From: Betaproteobacteria bacterium
GTDB taxonomy: Bacteria; Pseudomonadota; Gammaproteobacteria; Burkholderiales; Casimicrobiaceae
DNA length: 64,000 bases
NCBI GenBank assembly: GCA_016717855.1
Contig: JADKEV010000003.1
Location: 221,405 to 285,404 of the forward strand
Direction of reading: 5' to 3'
The translations under genes and the position numbers were made by a program. Positions 19,031 through 28,411 of this stretch are shown piece by piece. Under the pieces are notes generated by a model. That model did no database searches. It had not been told where the DNA came from and was given only the letters and a program-made list of their open reading frames with translations. Every line of letters starts with the position of its first letter. Position 1 is the stretch's first letter.

Positions 19031-19828
19031 ATGGACGAACGGGGCGGGGATTCATCCCGCGGGACCGCGCTGGTCACGGGCGGTGCGCGCGGCATCGGCC
19101 GCGGCATCGCCCGCGCGCTGGCGGCAGCGGGCTTCGACGTCGCGATCCTCAGCATGGAGAGTCCCGCCGACGCGGCGCTGGCAGTCGCCGATGTGGAAGC
19201 GCTGCGCCGCCGCGCGCTCTACCTGCAGCAGGACATCGCCGACGTCGCCGCGCATGCCCGCATCGTCGAGTGGGCGCAAGGGGGCCTGGGGCCGCTCGCC
19301 TGCCTGGTCAACAATGCAGGCGTCACCTCGCTGCGGCGCGGCGACATGCTGGAACTCACCCCCGAGAGCTTCGACCGCTGCGTCGCCATCAACCTGCGCG
19401 GGACGTTCTTCCTGACCCAGGCCGTCGCGCGGGCGATGCTGGCCCCACGGCCCGGCGACGCGGTGCCCGCGTACCGCTCGCTGATCACCATCAGCTCGGC
19501 CAACGCCGACATCGTCGGGGTCAATCGCGCCGATTACTGCATGACCAAGGCGGCGCTGGCGATGGCGTCCAGGCTCTTCGCCGCGCGCCTGGGAGGGAAC
19601 GGCATCCACGTGTTCGAGGTGCGCCCCGGGATTATCCGCACCGACATGACGCTGCCCGCGCGCGCGACCTACGACGCGCTGATCGCGAACGGCGGCGTGC
19701 CGATGCCGCGCTGGGGGACGCCCGAGGACGTGGGCGAATCCGTCGCCGCGCTCGCGTCGGGCGCGCTGCCGTTTTCGACCGGGGAAGTGATCAACGTCGG
19801 CGGCGGCCTGCACCTGCATCGGGTCTGA
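19031..19828 (+). CDS. 3-ketoacyl-ACP-reductase-like SDR family oxidoreductase
   Basis: The ATG at 19031 is preceded by AAAGGGGCAGTG; an in-frame GTG three bases upstream is the alternative. The 265-residue product is a classical short-chain dehydrogenase: TGGARGIGRGIARAL (TGxxxGxG cofactor motif, about residue 18), LVNNAGVTSL (NNAG, about residue 97), a serine in TISSANADIVG, the active-site tyrosine and lysine in ADYCMTKAALA (YxxxK) and a C-terminal INVGGGLHLHRV. It reduces or oxidises a carbonyl/hydroxyl with NAD(P)(H) in the cytoplasm; the substrate is unknown. It stands alone, divergent from the LysR gene and convergent with the cytochrome genes. Annotated homologues are often called 3-ketoacyl-ACP reductase without proof. 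Confidence 0.88.
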   Translation: MDERGGDSSRGTALVTGGARGIGRGIARALAAAGFDVAILSMESPADAALAVADVEALRRRALYLQQDIADVAAHARIVEWAQGGLGPLACLVNNAGVTSLRRGDMLELTPESFDRCVAINLRGTFFLTQAVARAMLAPRPGDAVPAYRSLITISSANADIVGVNRADYCMTKAALAMASRLFAARLGGNGIHVFEVRPGIIRTDMTLPARATYDALIANGGVPMPRWGTPEDVGESVAALASGALPFSTGEVINVGGGLHLHRV

Positions 19829-19903
19829 GTCCGCGCGAGCTCCGCAGCCGGCGGGCGACGCCGCGCCGCGGGGAAAGCGCGCGACCCTGTCGCGACGGCC
19901 GCG

Positions 19904-21181
19904 TCAATCCGTCGGCACCCCGCGCCCCTTGGTCACCTCGGCCGCCGACACCGCCGCCGCGCGATTCTCCCAGGCACCGCGGATCCAGGTGACCACCGCG
20001 GCGACTTCATCGTCGCTCAGCTCCTGGTAGTAGGGCGGCATCCCGTACGGCCGCGGGTTGCCCTCGGTGCTCGGAGGAAAGCCGCCATTGAGCACCATCC
20101 GGATCGGGTTGATCGGGTACGCCATCAGGATCGATTGGTTGTTGGCCAGCGGTGGATAGATCCGCGGCACACCTCTGCCATCGGCCTGATGGCAGTCGGC
20201 GCAATGTCGCTCGTAGATTCTCGCTCCCAGGGGCATCATGGCCGCGGCCTGCGGCGCGGTCGGCTCGACCTGCGGCGGCACCGCCGGCTCCTTTGTCTGC
20301 GCGCGCGACTTGAGATACACGGCCATCGCCGTGAGGTCGACCAGCGATGTCTCCTGCAGGCTGTGCTGGACCACCGCGGACATCGGGCCGAACACCGCGC
20401 CGCGCGCCGACACGCCGGTGCGCAGCAGGTCGACGATGTCCTTGACGTCCCATTGCCCCAGCCCCGTCTCGCGGTTCGAGGTCAGCGACGGCGCGTACCA
20501 GTTCTGCACCGGGATCAGGCCGCCGGAGATGTCGGCCCCCTCCTTGACCGCGCCGAGCACATTGCGCGTGCTGTGGCAGGCGTTGCAGTGACCGAGGCCT
20601 TCGACCAGATAGGCGCCGCGATTCCATTCCTTCGACTGTTGGGGATCGTCCTGGTATTCGCCCGCCTTGAAGTACAACGTGCGCCACCCCAGCAGCAGCT
20701 CGCGCTGGTTGTATGGAAACGCCAGTCTGTGCGGGCGGTTGGGCTGGCGCACCGGCCGGATCGAGCGGAAGTACGCGTACATCGCGTCGGCGTCCTCGCG
20801 CGTGACCTTGGTGTAGTTGGTGAACGGCATCGCCGGGTACAGGAACGACCCGTCCTTCGCCTTGCCGTCGTGCAGCGCGCGCCAGAAGTCGTCGCTGCTC
20901 CACTTGCCGATGCCGGTCTCCGGGTCGGGCGTGATGTTGGTCGTGTACAGGGCGCCGAACGGCGTCGCCATCTCGAGCCCGCCGGCGTAGGGCTGGCCGC
21001 CGCGCACCGTGTGGCAGGCGAAGCAATCGCCGACGCGCGCGAGATATTCGCCGCGCACGACCTGGCTGAGCTCGCCGGTCGCACCCTTCGAAGGCGAGGG
21101 CGCCGGCTCGCGCGTGAACAGGAACATCGCCGCGAAGGCGACGGCTACGACGGCAACGGCCGCGAACAGAGTGCGTTGCAT
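19904..21181 (-). CDS. Triheme cytochrome c (alcohol/sugar dehydrogenase-type cytochrome subunit)
   Basis: A 425-residue protein from the ATG at 21181, which follows GGAGCGCGAACC. The N-terminus is a single hydrophobic helix (signal/anchor). Three CxxCH haem c sites are visible: CFACH (about residue 54), CNACH (about 200) and CADCH (about 335), the arrangement of the membrane cytochrome subunits of PQQ- or flavin-dependent alcohol, gluconate and sorbitol dehydrogenases, which pass electrons from the periplasmic dehydrogenase to quinone. The sequence GGLEMATPFGALYTTNITPD after the first haem is typical of this family. The partner dehydrogenase is not in the window. The diheme cytochrome gene lies directly upstream (22 bases between), so the two form an operon. 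Confidence 0.9.
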   Translation of the reverse strand: MQRTLFAAVAVVAVAFAAMFLFTREPAPSPSKGATGELSQVVRGEYLARVGDCFACHTVRGGQPYAGGLEMATPFGALYTTNITPDPETGIGKWSSDDFWRALHDGKAKDGSFLYPAMPFTNYTKVTREDADAMYAYFRSIRPVRQPNRPHRLAFPYNQRELLLGWRTLYFKAGEYQDDPQQSKEWNRGAYLVEGLGHCNACHSTRNVLGAVKEGADISGGLIPVQNWYAPSLTSNRETGLGQWDVKDIVDLLRTGVSARGAVFGPMSAVVQHSLQETSLVDLTAMAVYLKSRAQTKEPAVPPQVEPTAPQAAAMMPLGARIYERHCADCHQADGRGVPRIYPPLANNQSILMAYPINPIRMVLNGGFPPSTEGNPRPYGMPPYYQELSDDEVAAVVTWIRGAWENRAAAVSAAEVTKGRGVPTD

Positions 21182-21203
21182 GATGGTTCGCGCTCCTCTA
21201 CTG

Positions 21204-21941
21204 TTATGGCGCGCTGCCGCAGGCCAGCGGGAGCTTCGCGGCCTGCGCCGGCGCCGGCGGCACATCGGGCGACGCCACCTGGAACGCGAGGAAGGCGGCG
21301 ACCGCCGAGATGTCGTCGCCGGTCATCCGCGAAGCGATGCGCGCCATGCAGTCCGGCGCGGTCGAGTTGCGCGACCCGCTCCGCCACGCGCCGAGTTGCG
21401 CCGCGATGTACTCCGGGTTGAGTCCGACCAGCCCCGGAATCGCCGGCAGCATCCCGGACAGCGGGCCGCCGTGGCAGGCCGTGCAGGCCGGGATGTCGCG
21501 CGCGGGCAGTCCCTTCAGCGCGATGGTCTCGCCCAGCTTGAGCTTCGCCAGCGGCGCGCGCGTGACCGGCGCGGGAAACGGCGGCCGCAGCCCCGCGTAG
21601 TGCGCGGCGATCTCGTGCAGATAATTGTCCGACAGCCCGCCGACCATGTACGTCATGATCGGCGAGGCGCTCCGCCGCCGCTCGCGGAAACCGATCAACT
21701 GGTTGTACAGATACCCGGTCGGCTTGCCGGCGAGTCGCGGGTAGTATTCGTTCTTGAGCGTACCTTCGCCCTGCTTGCCATGGCAGATCGCGCACGCGGC
21801 GAGGCGTTGTTCGAGGGTGTTCGGCACGGTTGCCGTCTTGGCGGTAGCGGATGGCGTGGTTGCCGGGGCCGGCGCCGGCTGGGCGGCGGCCAGGGCCGAT
21901 ATCAGCAGGGGCGCCAGCAACAGGCACGAGTATTGCCGCAT
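21204..21941 (-). CDS. Diheme cytochrome c4-like protein
   Basis: The ATG at 21941 has GGAGGAACC just upstream; the longer open frame to 22025 lacks a comparable site. The 245-residue product has a signal peptide (LLLAPLLISALAAAQ), a proline/alanine-rich linker and two CxxCH motifs, CAICH (about residue 49) and CTACH (about residue 154), each in a class I cytochrome c domain. Methionine candidates for the distal haem ligand occur in SPIMTYM and PDCMARI. It is a periplasmic electron carrier. Being the first gene of the pair with the triheme cytochrome, it probably takes part in the same electron chain, as donor or acceptor between a dehydrogenase and the terminal oxidase. Confidence 0.88.
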   Translation of the reverse strand: MRQYSCLLLAPLLISALAAAQPAPAPATTPSATAKTATVPNTLEQRLAACAICHGKQGEGTLKNEYYPRLAGKPTGYLYNQLIGFRERRRSASPIMTYMVGGLSDNYLHEIAAHYAGLRPPFPAPVTRAPLAKLKLGETIALKGLPARDIPACTACHGGPLSGMLPAIPGLVGLNPEYIAAQLGAWRSGSRNSTAPDCMARIASRMTGDDISAVAAFLAFQVASPDVPPAPAQAAKLPLACGSAP

Positions 21942-22109
21942 CGGTTCCTCCGTTGAAGCCTGGGCAAGGCCCGCATGCAAGTGCGGCGGGTTGCCGGTGC
22001 GAGCACGGCACGCCGGAAGCGGCACGGCGGGCCGGTTCCGCCATGCGCCGCCATTTCCGCACCGCTCGCGCCCCTATCTTGTACCTGATCGGCGGGAAAG
22101 CACAAGCCG

Positions 22110-22335
22110 CGTGCGGGGGCCGGCGGGCGGCCCCCCGGCAGATCGCGGGGGGGCGCGGGGCCCGGGCCCCCCCCGGGACCCCGGCGGCCCCCGCCCGGGG
22201 GGCGCCCCCGGGGGGGCGGAGCCCACACCGCGCGCCGCGTTCATCGTGTCATCGCCGGGCCGGGGGGGGACGGGGGCGGGGGGGGGGGGGGGGGCGGGGC
22301 ACAGGGGGGGGGGGGGGGGGGGCGCGACGGCCGGG
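22110..22335. other. Low-complexity G/C stretch in a gene-free region
   Basis: The region 21942-22468 between the diheme cytochrome and DUF485 genes holds no gene I can support. Its middle is almost pure G and C with runs of up to about 15 identical bases (around 22260-22322), giving open frames that encode only proline or glycine strings. This resembles the poly-G artefact at 16520 and is probably poor consensus rather than a genuine regulatory tract. A GGAAGAGGGGATTC stretch just before 22469 serves the downstream gene. Confidence 0.7.
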
Positions 22336-22468
22336 TGCGGGCCCGGCAATCGACGTTGAATGGAAGCGGGTCAAACCGCCGCGCAACAAGCGCATACTAC
22401 AAACGGCATGCCCCCGGATGGGAGAACGGGAGCGCGCGATCGCAGCCAACCGGAAGAGGGGATTCATC

Positions 22469-22777
22469 ATGAGTGATTCGATAGTAGCCAGAATCGAGGC
22501 CAATCCGAAGTACCACGAGCTCAAGCGCAAACGGACCGCGTTCGGGTGGACGCTGACCATCCTGATGCTGATCGTGTATTTCGGCTACATCGCGTTGATC
22601 GCGTTCAACAAGCCCTTCCTCGCGCAGCCTATCGGCGGCGGCGTCACTACGCTGGGCATTCCGATCGGCATGGGCGTGATCATCTTCACCATCGTGATCA
22701 CCGGCATCTACGTGCGGCGCGCCAATGGCGAGTATGACCGGCTGACGAGGGAAATCCTGGAAGAGGCGTCGAAGTGA
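22469..22777 (+). CDS. DUF485 domain inner-membrane protein, partner of ActP
   Basis: A 102-residue protein beginning MSDSIVARIEANPKYHELK, the highly conserved DUF485 start (NPKYxxLxxxR), followed by two membrane segments (about residues 24-45 and 57-83) separated by a short loop. This is the small membrane protein encoded with the acetate permease (YjcH in enteric bacteria). Its exact role is not known; it is thought to assist the symporter. The ATG at 22469 follows an AAGAGGGGATTC ribosome site. Its stop codon overlaps the GTG start of actP by four bases, so the two are translationally coupled. Confidence 0.93.
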   Translation: MSDSIVARIEANPKYHELKRKRTAFGWTLTILMLIVYFGYIALIAFNKPFLAQPIGGGVTTLGIPIGMGVIIFTIVITGIYVRRANGEYDRLTREILEEASK

Positions 22778-24500
22778 GGGCCGTCTCTGGAGTGTTCGTC
22801 GCGGCTGCCGCGACGCAGTTCGCTGGCGCGGCGCTGGCAGCGGGCGGCGACCTGGGCCAGGTGGACAAGCAGGCGACCAACTGGGTCGCCATCAGCATGT
22901 TCGCGGTATTCGTCGTCGCCACGCTGTTCATCACCAAGTGGGCGGCCGCGCGGACCAAGTCCGCGGCCGACTTCTACACCGCGGGCGGCGGCATCACCGG
23001 CTTCCAGAACGGGCTGGCGATCGCCGGCGACTACATGTCGGCCGCGTCGTTCCTCGGCATCTCCGCGGCGGTGATGGCGACCGGCTACGACGGGCTGATC
23101 TACTCGATCGGCTTCCTGGTCGGCTGGCCGGTCATCACCTTCCTGATGGCGGAACGCCTGCGCAACCTGGGCAAGTTCACGTTCGCCGACGTCGCCGGCT
23201 ACCGCTTCCAGCAGACGCCGATCCGCGTGTTCGCCGCCTCGGGCACGCTGGTCGTGGTCGCGTTCTACCTGATCGCGCAGATGGTGGGCGCCGGCGCGCT
23301 GATCAAGCTGCTGTTCGGGCTGGACTACTGGGTCGCGGTGGTCATCGTTGGCGCGCTGATGATGGTGTACGTGCTGTTCGGCGGCATGACCGCGACCACC
23401 TGGGTGCAGATCATCAAGGCGTGCATGCTGCTGGCCGGCGTCACGTTCATGGCGCTGATGGTGCTCGCGCAGTTCGGCTTCAGCCCGGAGGCGCTGTTCG
23501 CCAAGGGCGTCCAGGTCAGGACCCAGATCGCCGCGAACGGCGGCAAGGCTCCCGTCGACGCGGCGGCCATCGGCCTGGCCATCATGGGCCCCGGCGGCTT
23601 CATCAAGGATCCGATCTCGGCGATCTCGTTCGGCATGGCGCTGATGTTCGGCACCGCCGGCCTGCCGCACATCCTGATGCGCTTCTTCACCGTGCCCGAT
23701 GCCAAGGAGGCGCGCAAGTCGGTGCTCTGGGCGACGACCTGGATCGGCTACTTCTACGTGCTGATCTTCATCATCGGCTTCGGCGCGATCACGCTGGTGC
23801 TGACCAACCCGGAATATGCCGACACCGCCAAGGGCATCATCAAGGGCGGCGGCGGCTCGGCCAACATGGCCGCGGTGCTGGTGGCCAAGGCGGTGGGCGG
23901 CAACGTGTTCTACGGCTTCATCTCGGCCGTGGCGTTCGCGACCATCCTGGCGGTGGTCGCGGGCCTCACGCTCTCGGGCGCATCGGCGGTCTCGCACGAC
24001 CTGTACGCGACGGTGTTCAAGAAGGGCAAGGCCGACAGCGCATCGGAGCTCAAGGTCTCGCGCCTGACCACCCTGGCGCTGGGCGTAGTCGCGGTCGTCC
24101 TGGGCATCGCGTTCGAAAAGCAGAACATCGCCTTCATGGTCGCGCTGGCCTTTGCCATCGCCGCTTCGGCCAACTTCCCGGTGCTGTTCATGTCGGTGCT
24201 GTGGAAAGACTGCACGACGCGCGGCGCGGTCACGGGCGGGTTCATGGGACTGATCTCGTCGGTGGCGCTGACCATCGTCTCGCCGTCGGTGGGGGAGGGG
24301 ACGCTGGGCAATCCGGTGGGATCGGCGCTGTTCCCGTACTCGTCGCCCGCGCTGTTCTCGATGACCATCGGCTTCGTCGGCATCTGGCTGTTCTCCATCC
24401 TCGACCGCAGCCCGCAGGCGGCCGAAGAGCGCGCCGCGTTCAAGGCCCAACAAGTGCGTTCCGAAACCGGCTTCGGTGCATCGGGGCGTCGGGGCATTGA
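22774..24500 (+). CDS. actP: Cation/acetate symporter ActP, one-base frameshift at the last codons
   Basis: Starts at GTG 22774 (GTGA overlap with the DUF485 stop). It is a sodium:solute symporter with a signal-like first helix and at least twelve more; conserved stretches include SAADFYTAGGGITGFQNG (about residue 66), AGDYMSAASFLGISA (about 86) and GLTLSGASAVSHDLYA (about 398). It imports acetate and other short carboxylates with a cation. As sequenced the frame runs past the expected end to 25215, antisense to the next gene. Adding one G to the four-G run at about 24484-24487 restores a normal end, GASGASGH and TGA at 24498-24500. I therefore treat 24500 as the true end. The gene is convergent with the exonuclease gene. 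Confidence 0.9.
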
Positions 24501-25194
24501 GCGCAGTGATGCCGGCGGGGGGCCGGGGGGTGGCGCGTTCGGCGCTGCTCGACGAACGCCAGCAGCCTGCCACGAACGCCAGCGCCGCCATGATCGCGTC
24601 GTTCAGCGCATCGTGCGCATGGCGCAGCGGCAGGTCGAGGTCGTTCATCAGCGTGGCGAAGCGCAGGTCGATGGCGCGGTCCTGCTGGTGCGGCCGGAGT
24701 TGGCGGAATTTGTAGTCGTAGTACATCGCCGAGACTTCGTTCCGGGCCTGCGGGAGGCCCATGTCCCTGCCCAGCAAGGGTCCCAGCACGCGGTCGATCA
24801 TGGCAACGTCGAACTCCAGGTAGTAGCCAACAAGCGGGCGGCTGCCGATGAAGTGCATCAGCTGCGTCATGGCTGCGTCGGGCGCCATTCCCCCGGCGAC
24901 ATCCTGCTCCCGCAGCTGGTGGATGCGCACGCTCTCGGCGGAAACGCGCCGCTCCGGACGCACGAGCAGTTCGAGCCGCTCGCTGGTCATGATCCGGTTC
25001 CCCACGATGCGCACGGCGGCGATGGCGATGATCTCGTCGGTGTTTACGTTCAGGCCGGTCGTTTCGCAATCCAGCGCGACCCATTCATTCGCAGGCGGCG
25101 AATCCCACATGAACCGGTACTGCTTGTTCTCGAGGTGATAAAGCAGCCACTGCCGCTTCACGTGCGCCAGCCACCTGCCCGGAGATGCGCCCAT
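24440..25194 (-). CDS. 3'-5' exonuclease, DnaQ-like (DEDD), 3' end unresolved
   Basis: Starts at an ATG at 25194 sharing one base with the stop of the upstream DUF294 gene. Within the first 60 residues comes WVALDCETTGLN (Exo I motif DxE), then GYYLEFDVAMIDRVLG (Exo II, about residue 120) and HDALNDAIMAALAFV (Exo III, HxxxxD, about residue 190). All metal-binding acids are present, so an active exonuclease on DNA or RNA 3' ends is expected. After ALAFV the frame has no stop for more than 1.7 kb because of G-rich runs (CCCCCC/GGGGGG around 24515-24535); a frameshift or the stop at 24440 in the adjacent frame would end it near here. It forms an operon with the DUF294 gene. Confidence 0.78.
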
Positions 25195-27047
25195 CACGCA
25201 ACCATGTCGAGGTGATAGCGCTGGCGCAGCAGCGCCCGGAAGCGCTTGACCACGCCCAGCGTGTCCTTGAGCAGATCGCGATCCAGGCTGCTCAGCTTCG
25301 ATACCCGGATGACGCCCGAGACCGGATGGTTGCTCGCGATCTCGGCCAGGCCCGCCTTCAGCTTCAGCCCCATGAAGAAGTGCAGGCTGTCGGCCAGGTC
25401 CGCGCCCATCTCCGCCGTCAGCTTGCCCCCGCCCACCAGCCGCTCGATCCGTGCCACGGTGCCGGTCTCGGCCAGGCGCTGCTCGAGCGCCATGCTGCGG
25501 ACCCCGTGCACCAGCGGGAAGATGCCCGCCTTCTTCAGGTCCAGCACCTCTTCGTTCTGCTCGCCCAGCGACAGCAGGCGATTCCACCACCCGCCGCTTT
25601 CGGCGAAGGAATTGATCGCCGACGCAAAACGGGCAAGCATCGCGTCGTTGTCGGTGACGAGGCCGAACAGTTCGCCCCGCACGGCCTCGAGCAGGCCGCT
25701 GTCGCCGCAGACCGCATGCGCATCGATGAAGATGGCCAGCGACATCAGGCTGTCCGGGCTGGGCAGCAGCAGCCACTGGCGCGCGGTCCTGCCGAAATCG
25801 CCGGCGGTCTGCCGCCAGACGGCGTTGCTGACCATGATGTTGCCCGGGCATTCGGGATAGCCGAAGTCGCGCAGCGCCGCGGAAAAGCGCTGGCAGATCT
25901 CCACCAGGTCCGCCGGCGGCGCGTAGCCGTCGCGCAGGATCAGCCCGTTGTCCTGGTCGGTTTTCAGCAACTGTTCGCCGCGGCCCTCGCTGCCCATCAC
26001 GAACAGGCAGCTGTTGGCGACGAGCTCGGGTGGTGCGATGAGTTGCCAGGTCCGCTCGAACAACCGCGCGTTGAGTTCCTGCACCAGCGTGGCGATCAGG
26101 CTGACCTTGGTGCCGCTCTGATGCAGCAGCGCGATCAGACGGTTGATGTGCAGCGCCGCTTGCGCCAGCCCGGCGATGTCGCCCGACCCGATGATCTGGA
26201 TGCTGATCAGGTAGGAGTGGTTGGACAGGAAGCTGAACAAGTCCATCGCCTCCAGCACGCCGGCGATGCGCCCGCTGTCGATGGCGCCGTCGCTGGTCAG
26301 TTCCGCGACCACGACGCGGTGGACGCGTGCCCGGATCATGACTGCCAGCGCGTCGCCCAGCTGATCGGAGGGGCGCACCGCGATCACCGAAAAATTCGCC
26401 AGGTCGCGCACCGGCAGTTCGCCCAGCGGTATCCCGCTGAGGATGGCCCTCTGCAAACCGGTGTGGGTGAAGATGCCCAGCCGCGGCGGGTCGCACGTGC
26501 GGTCGCGCACGAGCACGGTGGTAGTGCGCTCCGCCTGGAACAGCTTGACCACCGAGACGATGTCCGTGTCGGCGTCGACGAAGTGCGCGGGCCGCACGAA
26601 CGCCTCGTCGACGCGGGCCATGGTCAGCGACTGCAGCTCGTGCTGGCTCTTCCGGGCGGAAATCGCACTGAGCTTGTTGGACAGGTCCGAGAACAGCATC
26701 GCCCCGAAAGTCGCGTTGCTGGCGATCAGGCTGCTGACGGTCTTCTTCGCCAACTGGTACGCGACTACCTCTTCGGCGGCGACGAAGCGGCTGCTGACCC
26801 GTTCCGCGACCAGTCCGCGGCCGTCGAAGCAGTCGTCGATGCTGTAAGTGTTGATGACCTCGCCGCCTTCGACCTGCTGTACCACGCCCTTGATGATGAC
26901 GAACAGGTGGGTGGGCACCAGCCCCACGTCGAGGATGGTCTCGCCGGCGGGAAAGTAGGCGATGTCGACGCTGTCGCGCACCAGCCGCTGCTCATCGGGT
27001 CCGAGGCTGTCGAACGGCGACGCGAGAAAATTGAAGGCGCTGGGCAT
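25194..27047 (-). CDS. cNMP-binding / CBS / DUF294 putative nucleotidyltransferase protein
   Basis: A 617-residue cytoplasmic protein with three parts. Residues about 10-135 are a cyclic-nucleotide-binding fold (YFPAGETILDVGLVPTHLFV). Residues about 150-275 are a pair of CBS domains (HFVDADTDIVSVVKLF; VIAVRPSDQLGDALAVMI). From about 300 on is DUF294, with VMGSEGRGEQLLKTDQDNGL near residue 400, the GS/GRxE...DxDN signature of GlnD-like nucleotidyltransferases, and a DUF294 C-terminal domain. It is probably a signal-responsive regulator, perhaps a protein uridylyl- or adenylyltransferase; this is unproven. It is co-transcribed with the exonuclease and adjacent to actP/DUF485, a grouping known from other bacteria that suggests control of acetate uptake. 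The ATG at 27047 is preferred over the longer open frame, which runs into a REP unit. Confidence 0.88.
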   Translation of the reverse strand: MPSAFNFLASPFDSLGPDEQRLVRDSVDIAYFPAGETILDVGLVPTHLFVIIKGVVQQVEGGEVINTYSIDDCFDGRGLVAERVSSRFVAAEEVVAYQLAKKTVSSLIASNATFGAMLFSDLSNKLSAISARKSQHELQSLTMARVDEAFVRPAHFVDADTDIVSVVKLFQAERTTTVLVRDRTCDPPRLGIFTHTGLQRAILSGIPLGELPVRDLANFSVIAVRPSDQLGDALAVMIRARVHRVVVAELTSDGAIDSGRIAGVLEAMDLFSFLSNHSYLISIQIIGSGDIAGLAQAALHINRLIALLHQSGTKVSLIATLVQELNARLFERTWQLIAPPELVANSCLFVMGSEGRGEQLLKTDQDNGLILRDGYAPPADLVEICQRFSAALRDFGYPECPGNIMVSNAVWRQTAGDFGRTARQWLLLPSPDSLMSLAIFIDAHAVCGDSGLLEAVRGELFGLVTDNDAMLARFASAINSFAESGGWWNRLLSLGEQNEEVLDLKKAGIFPLVHGVRSMALEQRLAETGTVARIERLVGGGKLTAEMGADLADSLHFFMGLKLKAGLAEIASNHPVSGVIRVSKLSSLDRDLLKDTLGVVKRFRALLRQRYHLDMVA

Positions 27048-27104
27048 GGTTCCTCGACGCGCGTCAAGCAAATGCCGCCTGCCGCATTCGCTATTTAAAT
27101 TACC

Positions 27105-27243
27105 GTAGGATGGGTGGAGCGCAGCGATACCCATCGTGCCGTTCGGAGCCATGAACGCGAACATCGCCCGATGAAACCGTCGCGTATCCGGCCGTTCCGT
27201 GAGATCCACCATGATGGGTATCGCTGCGCTCCACCCATCCTAC
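27105..27243. repeat. REPIN-like element 2: inverted pair of REP-like palindromes
   Basis: A full 31-base unit at 27105-27135 (GTAGGATGGGTGGAGCGCAG, then CGATACCCATC) is mirrored by its exact inverse at 27213-27243; the pair spans 139 bp. It fills most of the gap between the DUF294 gene start (27047) and the Bug receptor end (27301). The inner 77 bases differ from those of the other elements, though GTGCCGTTCGGAGCC at 27136 matches the inverse of the inner right side of element 1. Confidence 0.85.
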
Positions 27244-27300
27244 GGATTCATCGTACGGGTTCATTCGACGGATTACACTCAGTTGCGGCCCGCCGGCACC

Positions 27301-28269
27301 TCACTCGGCGACGATCTTGTGGTCGGCGGCGATCTGCTTCCACTGCCCGAGTTCGTCCTTGATGCGGCTCGCGAACGTCGCGGCGCTGATCGCCTCCGGC
27401 AGCGTGCCGTCGGGCTCGAGCAACGGCGTCAATTCGGGCGACGCGGCGATGACGTTGATCTCCTGGTTCAGGCGATCGACGATGGCCGCCGGCGTGCCGG
27501 CCGGGGCGAAGACGCCGACCCAGATCGTGGCGGCGAAGCCCGGCGCCGCGACGGAGAGCGGTGGCAGCTCGGGGAAGGCCGGGTGCGCGGCGGCCGAGGT
27601 CACCGCCAGCGCCCGGAGCTTGCCGCCCTTGAGCAGCGGAGCGACCGTGCTGTAGTTCGAGATCATCGCCTGGATCTGCCCGCCCGCCAGGTCGACGACC
27701 GCATTGGCCGCGCCCTTGTACGGCACGTGGATCATCTTGATCTTCGCGGCGTCGTCGAGCATCTCGCTCGTCAGGTGCGCGATCGAGCCGACGCCCGCGG
27801 TGCCGTAGTTGAGCACGCCGGGCTTGGCGCGGGCCGCCTCGATCAAGTCCGCGGGTGTCTTCCAGGACGTCGTCGCCGGCACCACGAGGAGCATCGGGCC
27901 CTTGCCTATCATCGCCACCGGCGCAAATCCGGCGATCGGGTCGTACGGCAACTGCTTCTGCGTGGCGGCCGCGGTCAGGAAACTCGACGAGGTCACCAGC
28001 AGTACCGAGCCGTCGCGCGGGGATTTTGCCACGTAGTCGGAGCCCAGCACGCCGGCCGCGCCCGCCTTGTTCTCGACGATCACGGTGGCGTCCAGGCGGC
28101 GGGCCAAGGGCACGGCGATCGCCCTGGCGATCACGTCGTTGCTGCCCCCGGCCGAAAAAGGAACGACGATCCTGATCGTCTTCGGCACGGCGACCTGCGC
28201 CGCCGCGCTCGCCGCCAGGCCGGCGGCAGCAAAGAGGCACAGTGCGATACGGAGCGCGGGGCTGCGCAT
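27301..28269 (-). CDS. Bug family tripartite tricarboxylate transporter substrate-binding protein
   Basis: The ATG at 28269 gives a 322-residue protein with a signal peptide (LCLFAAAGLAASAAA), then KTIRIVVPFSAGGSNDVIAR, the hallmark N-terminal strand and glycine loop of Bug receptors, and a second-domain stretch VLNYGTAGVGSIAHL. These periplasmic proteins bind carboxylates and related small molecules; many Burkholderiales genomes carry far more receptors than TctA/TctB permeases, and no permease is present here. It is divergent from the AtuA-like gene, sharing about 140 bases of upstream sequence, so the ligand may relate to that operon. The ligand is not predictable from sequence. Confidence 0.93.
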   Translation of the reverse strand: MRSPALRIALCLFAAAGLAASAAAQVAVPKTIRIVVPFSAGGSNDVIARAIAVPLARRLDATVIVENKAGAAGVLGSDYVAKSPRDGSVLLVTSSSFLTAAATQKQLPYDPIAGFAPVAMIGKGPMLLVVPATTSWKTPADLIEAARAKPGVLNYGTAGVGSIAHLTSEMLDDAAKIKMIHVPYKGAANAVVDLAGGQIQAMISNYSTVAPLLKGGKLRALAVTSAAAHPAFPELPPLSVAAPGFAATIWVGVFAPAGTPAAIVDRLNQEINVIAASPELTPLLEPDGTLPEAISAATFASRIKDELGQWKQIAADHKIVAE

Positions 28270-28411
28270 GGTGTTGCTCCCGGTGGAGTGATCGACCGGG
28301 CTATCGTATCCGGTATCGGGGGTGCGCGTCCATGACTGCCGGCCGGCACAGTCTGCATCAGGGGATGCCGGTCTGCTATGATCAAAGGCCACTCTTGCCC
28401 ATCATCAAGTC

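Noticed and set aside
24501..25215. C-terminal extension of ActP by 240 residues
   Set aside because: It is antisense to a real exonuclease gene and vanishes with one added G.
22708..26496. Minus-strand frame of 1262 residues
   Set aside because: It joins wrong-frame DUF294 sequence, the real exonuclease and antisense actP; only the exonuclease part is a gene.
27114..27260. Short peptides containing GIAALHPSY near several gaps
   Set aside because: They are translations of the REP-like palindrome in chance frames, not genes.
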